From positions 248,001-312,000 of the forward strand of contig NZ_FNTD01000004.1 in assembly GCF_900104815.1 (NCBI RefSeq): a stretch of 64,000 nucleotides of DNA. Direction: 5' to 3'. Shown here one piece after another: positions 53,440 through 62,057 of this stretch; the stretch's first letter is position 1, and each line of letters opens with the position of its first letter. This DNA comes from Streptomyces misionensis. Lineage in GTDB: Bacteria; Actinomycetota; Actinomycetes; Streptomycetales; Streptomycetaceae. The translations under genes and the position numbers were made by a program. The notes beneath the pieces were generated by a model. That model was not told where the DNA came from. It made no database searches and worked only from the letters and a program-made list of their open reading frames with translations.

Positions 53440-53867
53440 ATCCGGCGGAGGACGGCGCCAAGCGCGTGGTGCGCGGTGCGCTGGTCAAGGTGCTGGTGCA
53501 CCGGCGCACGGACCGGGGAATGCGGCTGGAGGAACACGCGGCGCGTTGCGTCCGCCGGGGTGAGGTGCACGAGTTGGTCACCACCGACCAGTGGGAGCCC
53601 CGCCCCGGCGCCCGCATCGACCGGGTGGGCTTTCTCGGCTTCGTCGAGCTGGAGTGTGGCGGCGTCATCGACCGGGGGGACCTGGTGCGGATCGGGGACG
53701 CGGTGGTCGGCACCGTGCTCGGCTTCGACGCCTGCCATCTGCCGAACCACTACAACATCCTGATCCACGCCGAACGCGCCGTCAGCGGGCTGGACTTGGA
53801 GCTGCTGCCGGAGGATGCCGTCTCCTTCACCCAGGGGCGGGCCGGTCGGGAGCGTACGGCTCACTGA
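53436..53867 (+). CDS. small DUF6917-like protein
   Basis: The 143-residue protein has no membrane segment and a beta-rich pattern: GALVKVLVHRRTDRGM, VDRGDLVRIGDAVVGTV-like segments (here VIDRGDLVRIGDAVVG) and FDACHLPNHYNILIHA. I believe this is the type named DUF6917, with no known function. It is the last gene of the operon, starting inside the stop of Gfo/Idh 2, so it should serve that pathway, perhaps as a small enzyme or subunit. The conserved Cys-His-Asn-His cluster could bind metal or substrate. Confidence 0.6.
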   Translation: MNPAEDGAKRVVRGALVKVLVHRRTDRGMRLEEHAARCVRRGEVHELVTTDQWEPRPGARIDRVGFLGFVELECGGVIDRGDLVRIGDAVVGTVLGFDACHLPNHYNILIHAERAVSGLDLELLPEDAVSFTQGRAGRERTAH

Positions 53868-53884
53868 TCCCGGACAGCGATGGA

Positions 53885-53916
53885 GGGCCCATGGACCTGG
53901 CGGGGTCCATGGGCCC
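53885..53916. terminator. strong hairpin ending the amino-sugar operon
   Basis: GGGCCCATGGACC (53885-53897) and GGTCCATGGGCCC (53904-53916) are perfect 13-base arms with a six-base loop. It sits 17 bases after the operon's last stop and 34 before the end of the convergent EF-hand gene, so it can serve both. Confidence 0.85.
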
Positions 53917-53950
53917 GTGTGCGGCCGGTCCCGTACGGGTCCGGCGGGTA

Positions 53951-54484
53951 TCAGCCGAGCAGTTCGACTTCCAGCTGGCCGAAGTGGAACTCCCGTACCA
54001 CCTGGAGGAGTTCGTCCTCGGACAGCTGGCCGTCGTCGTTCTTGTCGACCTTCTGGAACGACTCGCCGGCCTGGGAGACCGGGACGCCGACGGCGGACAG
54101 CCAGGCCTGGAACTCGCGGGCGTTGATCTGACCGTCGTGGTCGTCGTCGCACAGGCGGATGAGCGCCTTCACGATGGGCGACAGGGCGCGGTTGAAGCTG
54201 GCCTCGCCCTCCTTGAACAGCATGTCCCCGGTGGCGTCGAGGAACTGCTGCCGGCTGATGGCGCCGCCGGCCTCGACGCCGGCCTTCTGGGCGAGGTACT
54301 CGTAGAGGCCCTTGAACGCGTCGTGAAGCTCCTGCACTTCGGGCGAGTCGGCGTTCTTGCCCAGGTTCTGGGCGATCCGCTCGGCCTCGCTCTGGAAGTC
54401 GCCGGCGTCGAGGACACCGTTGCCGTCGGTGTCCCACTTGTCGAAGCGCTTCGCCAGGCGCTCGTTGGCGACAGAAGTGCTCAT
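53951..54484 (-). CDS. calerythrin-like EF-hand calcium-binding protein
   Basis: The 177-residue protein has three good EF-hand loops: DTDGNGVLDAGD (18-29), DDDHDGQINARE (113-124) and DKNDDGQLSEDE (147-158). A fourth, degenerate site lies near 72-85. That is the calerythrin/sarcoplasmic-calcium-binding plan common in streptomycetes as a cytoplasmic calcium buffer. AAGGAG lies just before the ATG. Lying convergent to the amino-sugar operon, it is probably not part of it. Confidence 0.93.
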   Translation of the reverse strand: MSTSVANERLAKRFDKWDTDGNGVLDAGDFQSEAERIAQNLGKNADSPEVQELHDAFKGLYEYLAQKAGVEAGGAISRQQFLDATGDMLFKEGEASFNRALSPIVKALIRLCDDDHDGQINAREFQAWLSAVGVPVSQAGESFQKVDKNDDGQLSEDELLQVVREFHFGQLEVELLG

Positions 54485-54640
54485 GTGTTTCTCCTTGTTC
54501 TGGATGGATGCACGGCGATACGTGCTGCGGCACCTGGGCAGGGCCGCAACCGCGCAGGGCGGTGCCCGTGCGCGGGCTCTGGGGGCCGGCGACGGGCCGG
54601 CCGGGAGGGTGCCGGACAGGGGCCGGCGGGCAAGGGAGGA

Positions 54641-55900
54641 TCAGAGAAGGGTGACTCTGCTGCCCACGGCCTTGCCGCGGGTGTCCAGCAGGGCGCAGCG
54701 GGCCCGGCCGAGCGCTTGACTGGCGTAGCAGGCGTGGTCCTGGAGCAGGATGGCCACATCGGCGTGGTCCATGGCGTCCTGGAGGTCCACGGCGCGTGGC
54801 AGGGTCCGGCCGTCGACGGTGAACTCGGCGACGTAGGGGTCGTGGTACCGCACGTCCGCGCCCGCGGCGAGGAGTCCGGCGGCGATCCGGCGTGCCGGTG
54901 TCTCGCGGACGTCGGCCACATCGGGTTTGTAGGTGACGCCGAGCAGCAGCACCCGGGCGCCCTCGGGGCGGCCGTGCGCTTCGGTGAGCAGGGTCAGCGC
55001 GCGGTCGACGACATGGCCCGGCATGCGGCTCAGTACGTCCTGGGCGGCTGCCAGCATGCGGAAGGGGAAGCCCTGGGATTCGGCCCGGGCGGCCAGGTAG
55101 CGGGGGTCGACGGGGATGCAGTGTCCGCCGATGCCGGGTCCGGGACTGAACGGTGCGAAGCCGAAGGGTTTCGACGCGGCGCAGTGGAGCACGTCCCAGA
55201 TGTCGATGCCGGTCTCGTGGCAGAACAGGGCCACCTCGTCGACCAGGGCGATGTTGACGTAGCGGTAGGTGTTCTCCAGGAGCTTGGCCATCTCGGCCTC
55301 GCGGGTGCCCCGGGCGACGACGATCTGGTCCACGAACCGGGAGTAGAACGCGACGGCGTATTTGGCGCACAGCGCGGTGCAACCGCTCACGATCTTCGGG
55401 GTGTTGTGGATGTTCCAGGTCGTGTTGCCGGGGTCGATGCGCTGCGGGGAGAACGCCAGGTGGAAGTCCTCGCCCGCCCGCAGTCCGCTGCCGCGCTCCA
55501 GAAGGGGCCGTACGACGTCCTCGGTGGTGCCCGGATAGCTGGTGGACTCCAGGACGACGAGCATCCCGGGGTGCAGCCAGGCGGCGACGGCCTCGGCCGC
55601 GGCCTCGACGGCGGACAGATCGGGCAGGCCCTCCGCGGTGAGTCCGGTGGGCACGCAGATCACCACGGTCTGTGCGCCCTCCAGGACGGCGGGGTCGTCG
55701 GTGGCGCGGAAGCCCACGTCGAGCATGGCCGCTACCTCGGCGTCACAGACCCCGCCCACATGGGAGCGGCCCTCCGACAGGCCCTTCACCACCGTTCCGG
55801 ACACGTCGTACCCCGCGGTGGCCACGCCGGCCGAGACGGCGGCTCGGGAGAGCGGCAGTCCGACGTGCCCCAGTCCCATGACGACGAGTTCGGCGGCCAT
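54641..55900 (-). CDS. UDP-HexNAc 6-dehydrogenase-like nucleotide-sugar dehydrogenase
   Basis: The 419-residue protein has the NAD motif GLGHVGLP (9-16), LESTSYPGTTE (118-127), SPQRIDPGN (151-159) and the catalytic Cys261 in GPGIGGHCIPVDP. ESTxxPGTT and DPGN favour the WbpA/WecC group that oxidises UDP-GlcNAc or UDP-ManNAc twice to the uronic acid, over UDP-glucose dehydrogenase. With Gfo/Idh and DegT genes nearby this recalls the UDP-diamino-uronate route, though no acetyltransferase or epimerase is linked. It may instead belong to the cell surface. Confidence 0.85.
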   Translation of the reverse strand: MAAELVVMGLGHVGLPLSRAAVSAGVATAGYDVSGTVVKGLSEGRSHVGGVCDAEVAAMLDVGFRATDDPAVLEGAQTVVICVPTGLTAEGLPDLSAVEAAAEAVAAWLHPGMLVVLESTSYPGTTEDVVRPLLERGSGLRAGEDFHLAFSPQRIDPGNTTWNIHNTPKIVSGCTALCAKYAVAFYSRFVDQIVVARGTREAEMAKLLENTYRYVNIALVDEVALFCHETGIDIWDVLHCAASKPFGFAPFSPGPGIGGHCIPVDPRYLAARAESQGFPFRMLAAAQDVLSRMPGHVVDRALTLLTEAHGRPEGARVLLLGVTYKPDVADVRETPARRIAAGLLAAGADVRYHDPYVAEFTVDGRTLPRAVDLQDAMDHADVAILLQDHACYASQALGRARCALLDTRGKAVGSRVTLL

Positions 55901-55957
55901 CTGCGCAGGTTCTCCAGGGTGTGGAAGCGGGTGTGTGACGAACGGGCGGTGCGGGGC

Positions 55958-56266
55958 TCAGGCGGAGAAGCTGCCACTGCCGGGCGCCACGTGGGCGCCG
56001 TATCCGGGGCGGACGACGAGGCCGGGGGTCAGGCAGAAGGGGTCCCCGTACACCGTGACCAGCCGGTCGGTGCGGTTCGTCAGCACATGGGCGTCCAGCG
56101 GGAGTTTGTGGCACCCCTGCGGGTCGTGATAGACGGTCAGCGGCGTCAGTTCCGTCCTGAACACCACGACGTCGCCCTCCTCCGCCGCGCCGGCGGAACC
56201 GGCGGTGGCGCATACCGCGAACAGGGCACTGGCCGCGGCGAGCAGGGCGATCCGGGTACGGCGCAT
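55958..56266 (-). CDS. small secreted protein, 102 residues
   Basis: MRRTRIALLAAASALFA starts a typical Sec signal peptide with probable cleavage after AGSAGA (~27). The mature ~75 residues are mixed beta, with two Cys (CHKLP and FCLTP) that may pair. GGAG lies eight bases before the ATG. I recognise no family; small secreted proteins of this look (TPLTVYHDPQGCHKL) are common in Streptomyces. It is 57 bases upstream of the nucleotide-sugar dehydrogenase on the same strand. Confidence 0.75.
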   Translation of the reverse strand: MRRTRIALLAAASALFAVCATAGSAGAAEEGDVVVFRTELTPLTVYHDPQGCHKLPLDAHVLTNRTDRLVTVYGDPFCLTPGLVVRPGYGAHVAPGSGSFSA

Positions 56267-56563
56267 CTATTACTCCATTTCGGTGGCGTCGTTGAGTTGA
56301 TTATTTTCTGGTGAGGCACCGGATAAGCACGGGACCACGGGCAAGCACCTGAACCGGCGACATGGTCAAGCAAGGTTGACGGAAAAGGGTGGCGACGGGC
56401 GCTGACGGCTTCTTGGCCGTACAGCGCCTTCACCATGGCACGGCCCGTCGGCGCCGTTCGGCCGAAGAAACCTTTCACTTTCCGGTGACAGCGGAGGAAT
56501 TCCCGTCAGGCACGGGCGAATTCCACCGCTGTCCGGCGGGTCCGACGCAGCGTCCGCGGCGGA

Positions 56564-57397
56564 TCAGCGCGCGCACAACCGGTCCAGTGCCGCCTGGCTC
56601 GCGTCATCCGCGGCCCGGAAGATCACCAAGCGCTGATCCGGGTCCTGAAGCGGCGTCAGTACCTCGAAGCGCACCGCCAGTTCACCGGCCTCCGGGTGCC
56701 GCAGCGCCTTGCGCCCGCGGCCGTTGACCGCGATGTCCCGCTCGGCCCACAGCCGCGCGAACTCCTCGTCGCGCTCGAGGAATTCGGCGATGAGATCGGT
56801 CAGCGCCGGATCGTCCGGGTGCGCGGCCCACGCGGCGCGCAGGTGGGCGATGCCCTCCCTCACCACGCGTTCCCTGTCGGCGTAGAGCTCGCGCATCCGG
56901 GGGTGCATCAGGCAGACCCACATCGAGTTGCGCCGTGACGGGGGCAGGGTGTCGAAGTCCAGGAGCAGCCTGGTCATCTCGTGGTTCCAGGCCAGGATGT
57001 CGTAGCGGTGGTTCATCAGCATGGCCGGCAGCGGCGACAGGTCGGCGACCAGCCGGGCAAGCGTCGGTGCCGCGCTGGTGGCGGGCTTCTCGGGGGTGCG
57101 GGGGCGCTGCCCGGCCAGGCCGAAGAGGTAGGCGCGTTCGGCGGGCGCCAGACGCAGCGCACGGGCCAGCGCCTCCACCACGTCCGCCGACGGCCGCATG
57201 CCGCGCCCCTGTTCGAGCCGCACGATGTAGTCGACGCTGATACCCGCGAGTTCGGCGACCTCTTCGCGGCGCAGTCCGGGGGTGCGCCGGGCCCGCCGGG
57301 GCGAGGGCAGACCGAGTTCGCGCGGGTCCAGCCGTTCGCGGCGGGTCCGCAGGAACGCGGCGAGTTCCTGTGTGGTGTCCACGGTGCGGGTCGTCAT
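56564..57397 (-). CDS. XRE-family regulator with MmyB-like ligand-binding domain
   Basis: The 277-residue protein has an N-terminal HTH (ELAAFLRTRRERLDP, LRREEVAELAGISVDYIVRL) and a C-terminal MmyB-type domain (MLMNHRYDILAWNHE, HPEAGELAVRFEVL) thought to sense a small molecule. It is divergent from an aldo/keto reductase 118 bases away, a pairing that often means direct repression of the reductase gene. Confidence 0.93.
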   Translation of the reverse strand: MTTRTVDTTQELAAFLRTRRERLDPRELGLPSPRRARRTPGLRREEVAELAGISVDYIVRLEQGRGMRPSADVVEALARALRLAPAERAYLFGLAGQRPRTPEKPATSAAPTLARLVADLSPLPAMLMNHRYDILAWNHEMTRLLLDFDTLPPSRRNSMWVCLMHPRMRELYADRERVVREGIAHLRAAWAAHPDDPALTDLIAEFLERDEEFARLWAERDIAVNGRGRKALRHPEAGELAVRFEVLTPLQDPDQRLVIFRAADDASQAALDRLCAR

Positions 57398-57515
57398 GCC
57401 GGTTCCAACAGCCAGGGTGGTACCGGCGTTCCCAGGAACCGCCCTCCCTTACCCCGGGCGGACCGCCGTCACAGCCTTGTTCTCGGCAAACGGATCACCA
57501 CCGTGGGAGCACACG

Positions 57516-58580
57516 ATGTCACTCACCCTCGACACCTACCGACTGCTGGGCCGCTCGGGGCTGCGGGTCTCACCGCTGGCGCTGGGCGCGGCGACCTTCG
57601 GCACCGACTGGGGCTGGGGTGCCGAAGAGGACGAGGCACGCAGGCTGTTCGACCTCTACGTCGAGCGGGGCGGCAACTTCTTCGACACCGCCGGCACCTA
57701 CACCGACGGCACCTCCGAGCGTCTGCTGGGCGCGTTCTCCCGCGGCAGGCGCGAACAGCTGGTGCTGGCGACGAAGTACACGACGCTGCGCCGGCCCGGC
57801 GACCCGAATTCCGGTGGCGCGCACCGCAAGAACCTGTTCGCCTCGGTGCACGCGAGCCTGCGGCAGCTCGGCACGGACTACATCGATCTGCTCTATCTGC
57901 ACGTGTGGGACGTCGCGACACCGGTCGAGGAGATCCTGCGCGGCATGGACGATCTGGTCCGGCAGGGCAAGGTCTTGTACGTCGCGATCTCCAACGCGCC
58001 GGCCTGGCAGGTGTCGCGCATGCAGACCATCGCCGAGCTGCGCGGCTGGTCGCCCCTGGTCGCGCTGCAGATCGAGTACAACCTGGTCGAGCGCGGCGGG
58101 GAACGTGATCTGATCCCCATGGCCCGCGAGATGGGGCTCGGCGTGATCCCCTATTCGCCCCTGGCCGGCGGGGTGCTCACCGGAAAGTACGGCCGCGCCG
58201 ACCTGACCGGGGCGGACGCCGTGTCCGGCGCCGGCACCCGCAAGAGCCTCAACCTCGCCCTGGGCACGCTCACCGAACGCAGCCTCGCCATCGCCGACGT
58301 CGTGAAGGCGGTCGCCGCGGAGCTGGGCCGCACACCCGCCCAGGTCGGGCTGGCCTGGACCCTGCGGAATCCGGGCGTGACCGCACCGGTCATCGGTGCG
58401 CGCACCCCGGCGCAACTGGAGGACAACCTGGGCGCGTTGGAGGTCGACCTCACCGACTCCCAGCTGGCCCGCCTCGACGAGGCCGGCGCCATCGGACTCG
58501 GCTACCCGCACGACATGCTCGCCAGTGCCCACATCCGCGAGGTGACCACGGGCGGCCTGAAGATCGAATCCCGCCGCTGA
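57516..58580 (+). CDS. aldo/keto reductase
   Basis: The 354-residue TIM-barrel NADPH reductase has GRSGLRVSPLALGAATFG, the catalytic Asp and Tyr (NFFDTAGTYTDG), Lys in LATKYTT and the cofactor end VIGARTPAQLEDNLGALE. It is of the AKR11/12-like group that reduces aldehydes or ketones. GGGAG lies nine bases before the ATG. Regulation by the divergent XRE protein is expected. Confidence 0.95.
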   Translation: MSLTLDTYRLLGRSGLRVSPLALGAATFGTDWGWGAEEDEARRLFDLYVERGGNFFDTAGTYTDGTSERLLGAFSRGRREQLVLATKYTTLRRPGDPNSGGAHRKNLFASVHASLRQLGTDYIDLLYLHVWDVATPVEEILRGMDDLVRQGKVLYVAISNAPAWQVSRMQTIAELRGWSPLVALQIEYNLVERGGERDLIPMAREMGLGVIPYSPLAGGVLTGKYGRADLTGADAVSGAGTRKSLNLALGTLTERSLAIADVVKAVAAELGRTPAQVGLAWTLRNPGVTAPVIGARTPAQLEDNLGALEVDLTDSQLARLDEAGAIGLGYPHDMLASAHIREVTTGGLKIESRR

Positions 58581-59088
58581 GGCGGAGGCCCACGGCCGTA
58601 CGGCGAGCTTCCGTCGGGCTCGCGACGACGGCCCGGTGCGATCGTCGGCGGCCGCAAGGCCGTCGAGAGGGCCCGGCGCCGCCGTCGGCGGGCCCCTCCG
58701 TGCCGTGGCGGAGGCGGTGACCAGGGCCTTCGCGGTGGCCTCGTCGCCGAGCAGGAGGAAACCCGGCACGCCCTGCGATCCTGGCCGCGCACCAGGGAGC
58801 GGCCGACGCGCCCCCGGGCGGCCGCCGACGCAGGCGACGCGCGGACCCGAAGCATGCTCGTCCTTCTCGGGGCAAGGGCCACCCCGGGGCCCGGTTCCAC
58901 GCCCTCGCGGTGATCGTCCACGGGCGGGCCCGAGAGCGCGGCCCGGGGCGCGGCATACCCCTTGATCGGCTGTTCCAGGACGTCCGGTACGACCGCGCCC
59001 ACGGACCCGGTCGCCCGTCCCCGACGTCTTTCCCCACAGGACATCCGGCCGCCTTCCGGACGAGGATGGGGGACGGAAGGGTCGAGTC
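58581..59088. other. intergenic region, possibly decayed coding
   Basis: These 508 bases carry no gene I trust. A minus-strand stretch reading GVPGFLLLGDEATAKALVTA near 58700-58780 looks briefly protein-like, but it has no start, no stop and no ribosome site and runs into the antisense of the reductase gene. Confidence 0.35.
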
Positions 59089-59568
59089 ATGGCACGGATG
59101 CTGGTCGACGGTGACGACGTGGTCGTACGCCTGACACTGCGGGAGCGGGCGGCCGTCCGCCGGCGCGATGTGCGGGTGCCGCTGGCCGCGGTGCGCCGGG
59201 TTACGGTCGAGGCCGACTGGTGGCGTGCCCTGCGCGGGGTCCCCCGGCACGGCGTCTCGATTCCCGGCGCCCGGAGCATCGGCACCCGCCGCCACCAGGC
59301 GGGGACGGACTTCGTGGTCGTACGGCTCGGCGAACCCGTCGTGTGCGTCGAACTCCGGCCGCCCGCGCCCTTCCGCCTCCTCTCCGTCGGCGCGCCGACC
59401 CTCGCGCAGGCCAGGGCCACGGCCCGCGCACTCGTCCGGGCCGCACCGGGCCTCGATCTGTCCACGCCCTGCCGGCAGCCGCTCCCGGTGCCCGAGGAGG
59501 ACCCGGGCGGGGCCACCACCGCGCTGCCGGAAGCCGCGCCGCGTCCCCCGTTACCCCCGCTTCCCTGA
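59089..59568 (+). CDS. hypothetical PH-like protein, 159 residues
   Basis: The protein begins MARMLVDGDDVVVRLTLRE and has the beta-strand spacing of bacterial PH-like domains (VRVPLAAVRRVTVEADWWRAL, GTDFVVVRLG, VVCVELRPP), then a Pro-rich tail. No membrane segment. It is of a type common in streptomycetes with no assigned role. GGAAGGGTC lies about seven bases before the ATG. Confidence 0.75.
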   Translation: MARMLVDGDDVVVRLTLRERAAVRRRDVRVPLAAVRRVTVEADWWRALRGVPRHGVSIPGARSIGTRRHQAGTDFVVVRLGEPVVCVELRPPAPFRLLSVGAPTLAQARATARALVRAAPGLDLSTPCRQPLPVPEEDPGGATTALPEAAPRPPLPPLP

Positions 59569-59714
59569 ACCGGCAGCGCCCGGACCGGCGTGATCGATCC
59601 CGCCCGTCATGCTTTCGGGCGGTTTGACCTTCATCGCTCTCCCCGCTGCGGCGCGGTGCCCCATGCTCCCTGCGGACCGCGGCCCGCGGTCCCAGGAGCG
59701 AGGGAGACACATCG

Positions 59715-60365
59715 ATGAGCGCATCGCGACGTTCGGTGCTGGGCGCGGCCATGGCCGCGCCGTTACTGGCCCAGTTCACGGGTACGGCGTCCGCCGACAC
59801 CGCCGAGCCGGGCGCGCTGGGCACGGTGTCCGACGGCTGGATCGAGGTCCGCTGGACCGAGCAGGCGCAGGCGCTGCTCGACCGTTTCCAGGCGGTGGTG
59901 GAGCCGGTGGCCCCGGCCCGGCTGGTGCAGGACGCCAAGGGCAAGGCCATCCGCTTCCCGGTGCGTTCCGGACAGGGCGACCCGGCGCTGACCGACCCGG
60001 CGCAGGCCCACGGCAACGGACGGCTCGACGGTGGGGTCCGGTTCCGCACACCGGACGGCACCGTGCAGGTGAGCGACCTGGAGGGTGCGCTGCGGGACGG
60101 GCTGGCGTCCGGCAAGGGCGTCGTCAACGGGTTCGAGGTCGCGCACCGCGCGGTGGCCCGGCCGGAGTGGCACGAGGGGGTGCTGAGGACGGAGAGCGTG
60201 CCGCTGGGCAGGCCGATGCGGGTCCGGATCGCCGATGTGCCGCTGCGGCCCACGCCGGAGATGGTGGAGACGTTCGGCACCGCCTTCGGCGAGGCCGGCT
60301 TCACGACCGCCACGGTGCTGGGGCATGTGACGGCCGAGGGCGTGTACACCCCGCCAAAGGCGTGA
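59715..60365 (+). CDS. Tat-secreted protein of unknown function
   Basis: A twin-arginine start SASRRSVLGAAMAAPLLAQF (Arg5, Arg6) and an ASA-like cleavage site near 27 indicate export by Tat, usually for folded or cofactor-bearing proteins. The ~190-residue mature part has repeated beta segments (IEVRWTEQAQALLDRF, VRFRTPDGTVQVSDLEGAL). It loosely resembles haem-binding HtaA-type domains but I cannot confirm that. GGGAG lies about twelve bases before the ATG. Confidence 0.75.
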   Translation: MSASRRSVLGAAMAAPLLAQFTGTASADTAEPGALGTVSDGWIEVRWTEQAQALLDRFQAVVEPVAPARLVQDAKGKAIRFPVRSGQGDPALTDPAQAHGNGRLDGGVRFRTPDGTVQVSDLEGALRDGLASGKGVVNGFEVAHRAVARPEWHEGVLRTESVPLGRPMRVRIADVPLRPTPEMVETFGTAFGEAGFTTATVLGHVTAEGVYTPPKA

Positions 60366-60431
60366 CCACCGGTAGGACCGGACGGCCGTGAGGACCGGAC
60401 GACGGCGTCGGTGACCGCCGGCCCGGGCCGG

Positions 60432-62057
60432 TCAGCCGGTGCGGGCCGGCTTCCCGTGTCCGGTCTGCGCGGGCAGGGCGCCGTCGCCGCCGAAGCGGCG
60501 CGCACGTGCCGCGTAGGCGGTGACGGCGTCACGCAGCCGGGCCAGGTCGTAGTCCGGCCATGGAACGGGGTCGAAGAACAGTTCCGCGTAGGCGAGGTGC
60601 CAGGGCAGGAAGTTGCTGATCCGCTGTTCGCCTGAGGTGCGCACCAAAAGATCGACGTCGGGCAGTTCCGGCACGTACAGGTGCCGAGCGAGGTCCGCGG
60701 GGCCGATGTCCTCGGGCCGGATCGCGCCGGACACCGCCTCCGCGGCCAGCGCGCGGGCGGCGGCGGTCAGTTCCTCCCGGCCGCCGTAGTCCACGCAGAC
60801 GGTGAGCATCAGCACGTCGTTGTTGCAGGTCATGCTCTCCACCAGCGCGATCGAGGACGCGAGCGAGGTGTCGATCCGGTCGCGCCGCCCGCACCAGCGC
60901 ACCTGCACCCCGAGGCCGTGCAGCCACCGCGCGTTCCGGGCGATCCCGTCGGCGAGAGCCTCGAACAGCGCGGTCAGCTCGTCCTGTGAGCGTTCCCAGT
61001 TCTCCGTGGAGAACGCGTACACGCTCAGGTGCCGGATGCCCAGCCGCAGTGCCGCGTTGACCAGCCGCAGGGTCGCGCGTTCGCCCGCTCGGTGGCCCTG
61101 CGGCGTCGGCAGACCGCGGGCCTGGGCCCAGCGCCGGTTGCCGTCCATGATCACCGCGATATGGCCCGGCACCGCTCCCGGCACGGGCCGGGCCGGGCGC
61201 CGGACCGGTTCGCCGTCGAGTCGCACCGGTTCGATGCCGGCCGTCAGCACCTCGGACCGCAGCAGGGTCACCTCGTCGTAGTGCGTCTGCGCGCCGAGCA
61301 GCAGGGAGTGCACGAACGGCTGGTACTCCTTCCCCACCATCCCGGTCACCGGCACCGCCTCGTCCAGCAACGTGCGCCAGTGGGCGAGCTGTACGTCCAC
61401 GAACGCGTCCAGCGTCTCGCGGGGCGCGCCGCGCCGCAGGTCGTCCATGTCCAGCCCGAGCCGGCGCAGATCGCCCTTGGGCAGGTAGCAGCGGCCCGCC
61501 GCCAGATCGGCCGGCAGGTCCTCGAACAGGTCCGCCATCTGACAGGCTTCGGCGAGCACCGACACCAGTCGCAGGGCCTCCGGCCCCCGCGGCTCCGCCA
61601 GGGCGGCCCACAGCTCGGCCGTGGCCCCCGAGCACCCCCGCAGATAGCGTCGCAGATCGGCGAAGGACTCGAAGTCCGGCACCGCCGCGCAGTCCGCGGC
61701 GATCGTCTCCAGGTACTCCTCGACCAACGCGCGGTCGAGGTCCCATCCGCGCACCGTGTCCACGAACGCGCGCCGCACCGGATGCGCGCTGTGCCCGGAG
61801 CGCAGGTCGGCCATGGTGTCGGCCCGCCAGCGGGCGAACCGCTCCACCCGGTCCCCGGGCGGGCCCTCGTCGGCGATCCGGTCCGTGCACACCACCCAGC
61901 CGGCGATCGCGTACACGAACGGGCGGACCGCTTCGGGCAGGAGCACCCCGATCGCCGTCCACAGCCGGCCGAGATGCCGCCGCACCTCGGCCTCGCACAC
62001 CTCGTACGCCTCGCGTAACTCCGGTGCGACCCCGAATTCCCCTTCACTGCGGTGCAC
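60432..62057 (-). CDS. fused phytoene/squalene-synthase-like and cis-prenyltransferase (UppS-like) protein
   Basis: The 541-residue protein joins two isoprenoid enzymes. Residues ~1-275 resemble head-to-head prenyl synthases, with DRIAD (59-63) as first Asp motif and DLFEDLPADLAAGRCYLP (176-193) as second. Residues ~295-541 are a Z-type prenyltransferase: MDGNRRWA (304-311), YAFSTENWERS, and LLVRTSGEQRISNFL with AYAELFFDP. Each half keeps its key Asp or Arg residues, so both may be active, making a cis-chain and condensing or rearranging it. GTG at 62057 was chosen because AAGGGGAGG lies six to seven bases upstream. A separate housekeeping UppS is expected elsewhere in the genome. Confidence 0.88.
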   Translation of the reverse strand: MHRSEGEFGVAPELREAYEVCEAEVRRHLGRLWTAIGVLLPEAVRPFVYAIAGWVVCTDRIADEGPPGDRVERFARWRADTMADLRSGHSAHPVRRAFVDTVRGWDLDRALVEEYLETIAADCAAVPDFESFADLRRYLRGCSGATAELWAALAEPRGPEALRLVSVLAEACQMADLFEDLPADLAAGRCYLPKGDLRRLGLDMDDLRRGAPRETLDAFVDVQLAHWRTLLDEAVPVTGMVGKEYQPFVHSLLLGAQTHYDEVTLLRSEVLTAGIEPVRLDGEPVRRPARPVPGAVPGHIAVIMDGNRRWAQARGLPTPQGHRAGERATLRLVNAALRLGIRHLSVYAFSTENWERSQDELTALFEALADGIARNARWLHGLGVQVRWCGRRDRIDTSLASSIALVESMTCNNDVLMLTVCVDYGGREELTAAARALAAEAVSGAIRPEDIGPADLARHLYVPELPDVDLLVRTSGEQRISNFLPWHLAYAELFFDPVPWPDYDLARLRDAVTAYAARARRFGGDGALPAQTGHGKPARTG

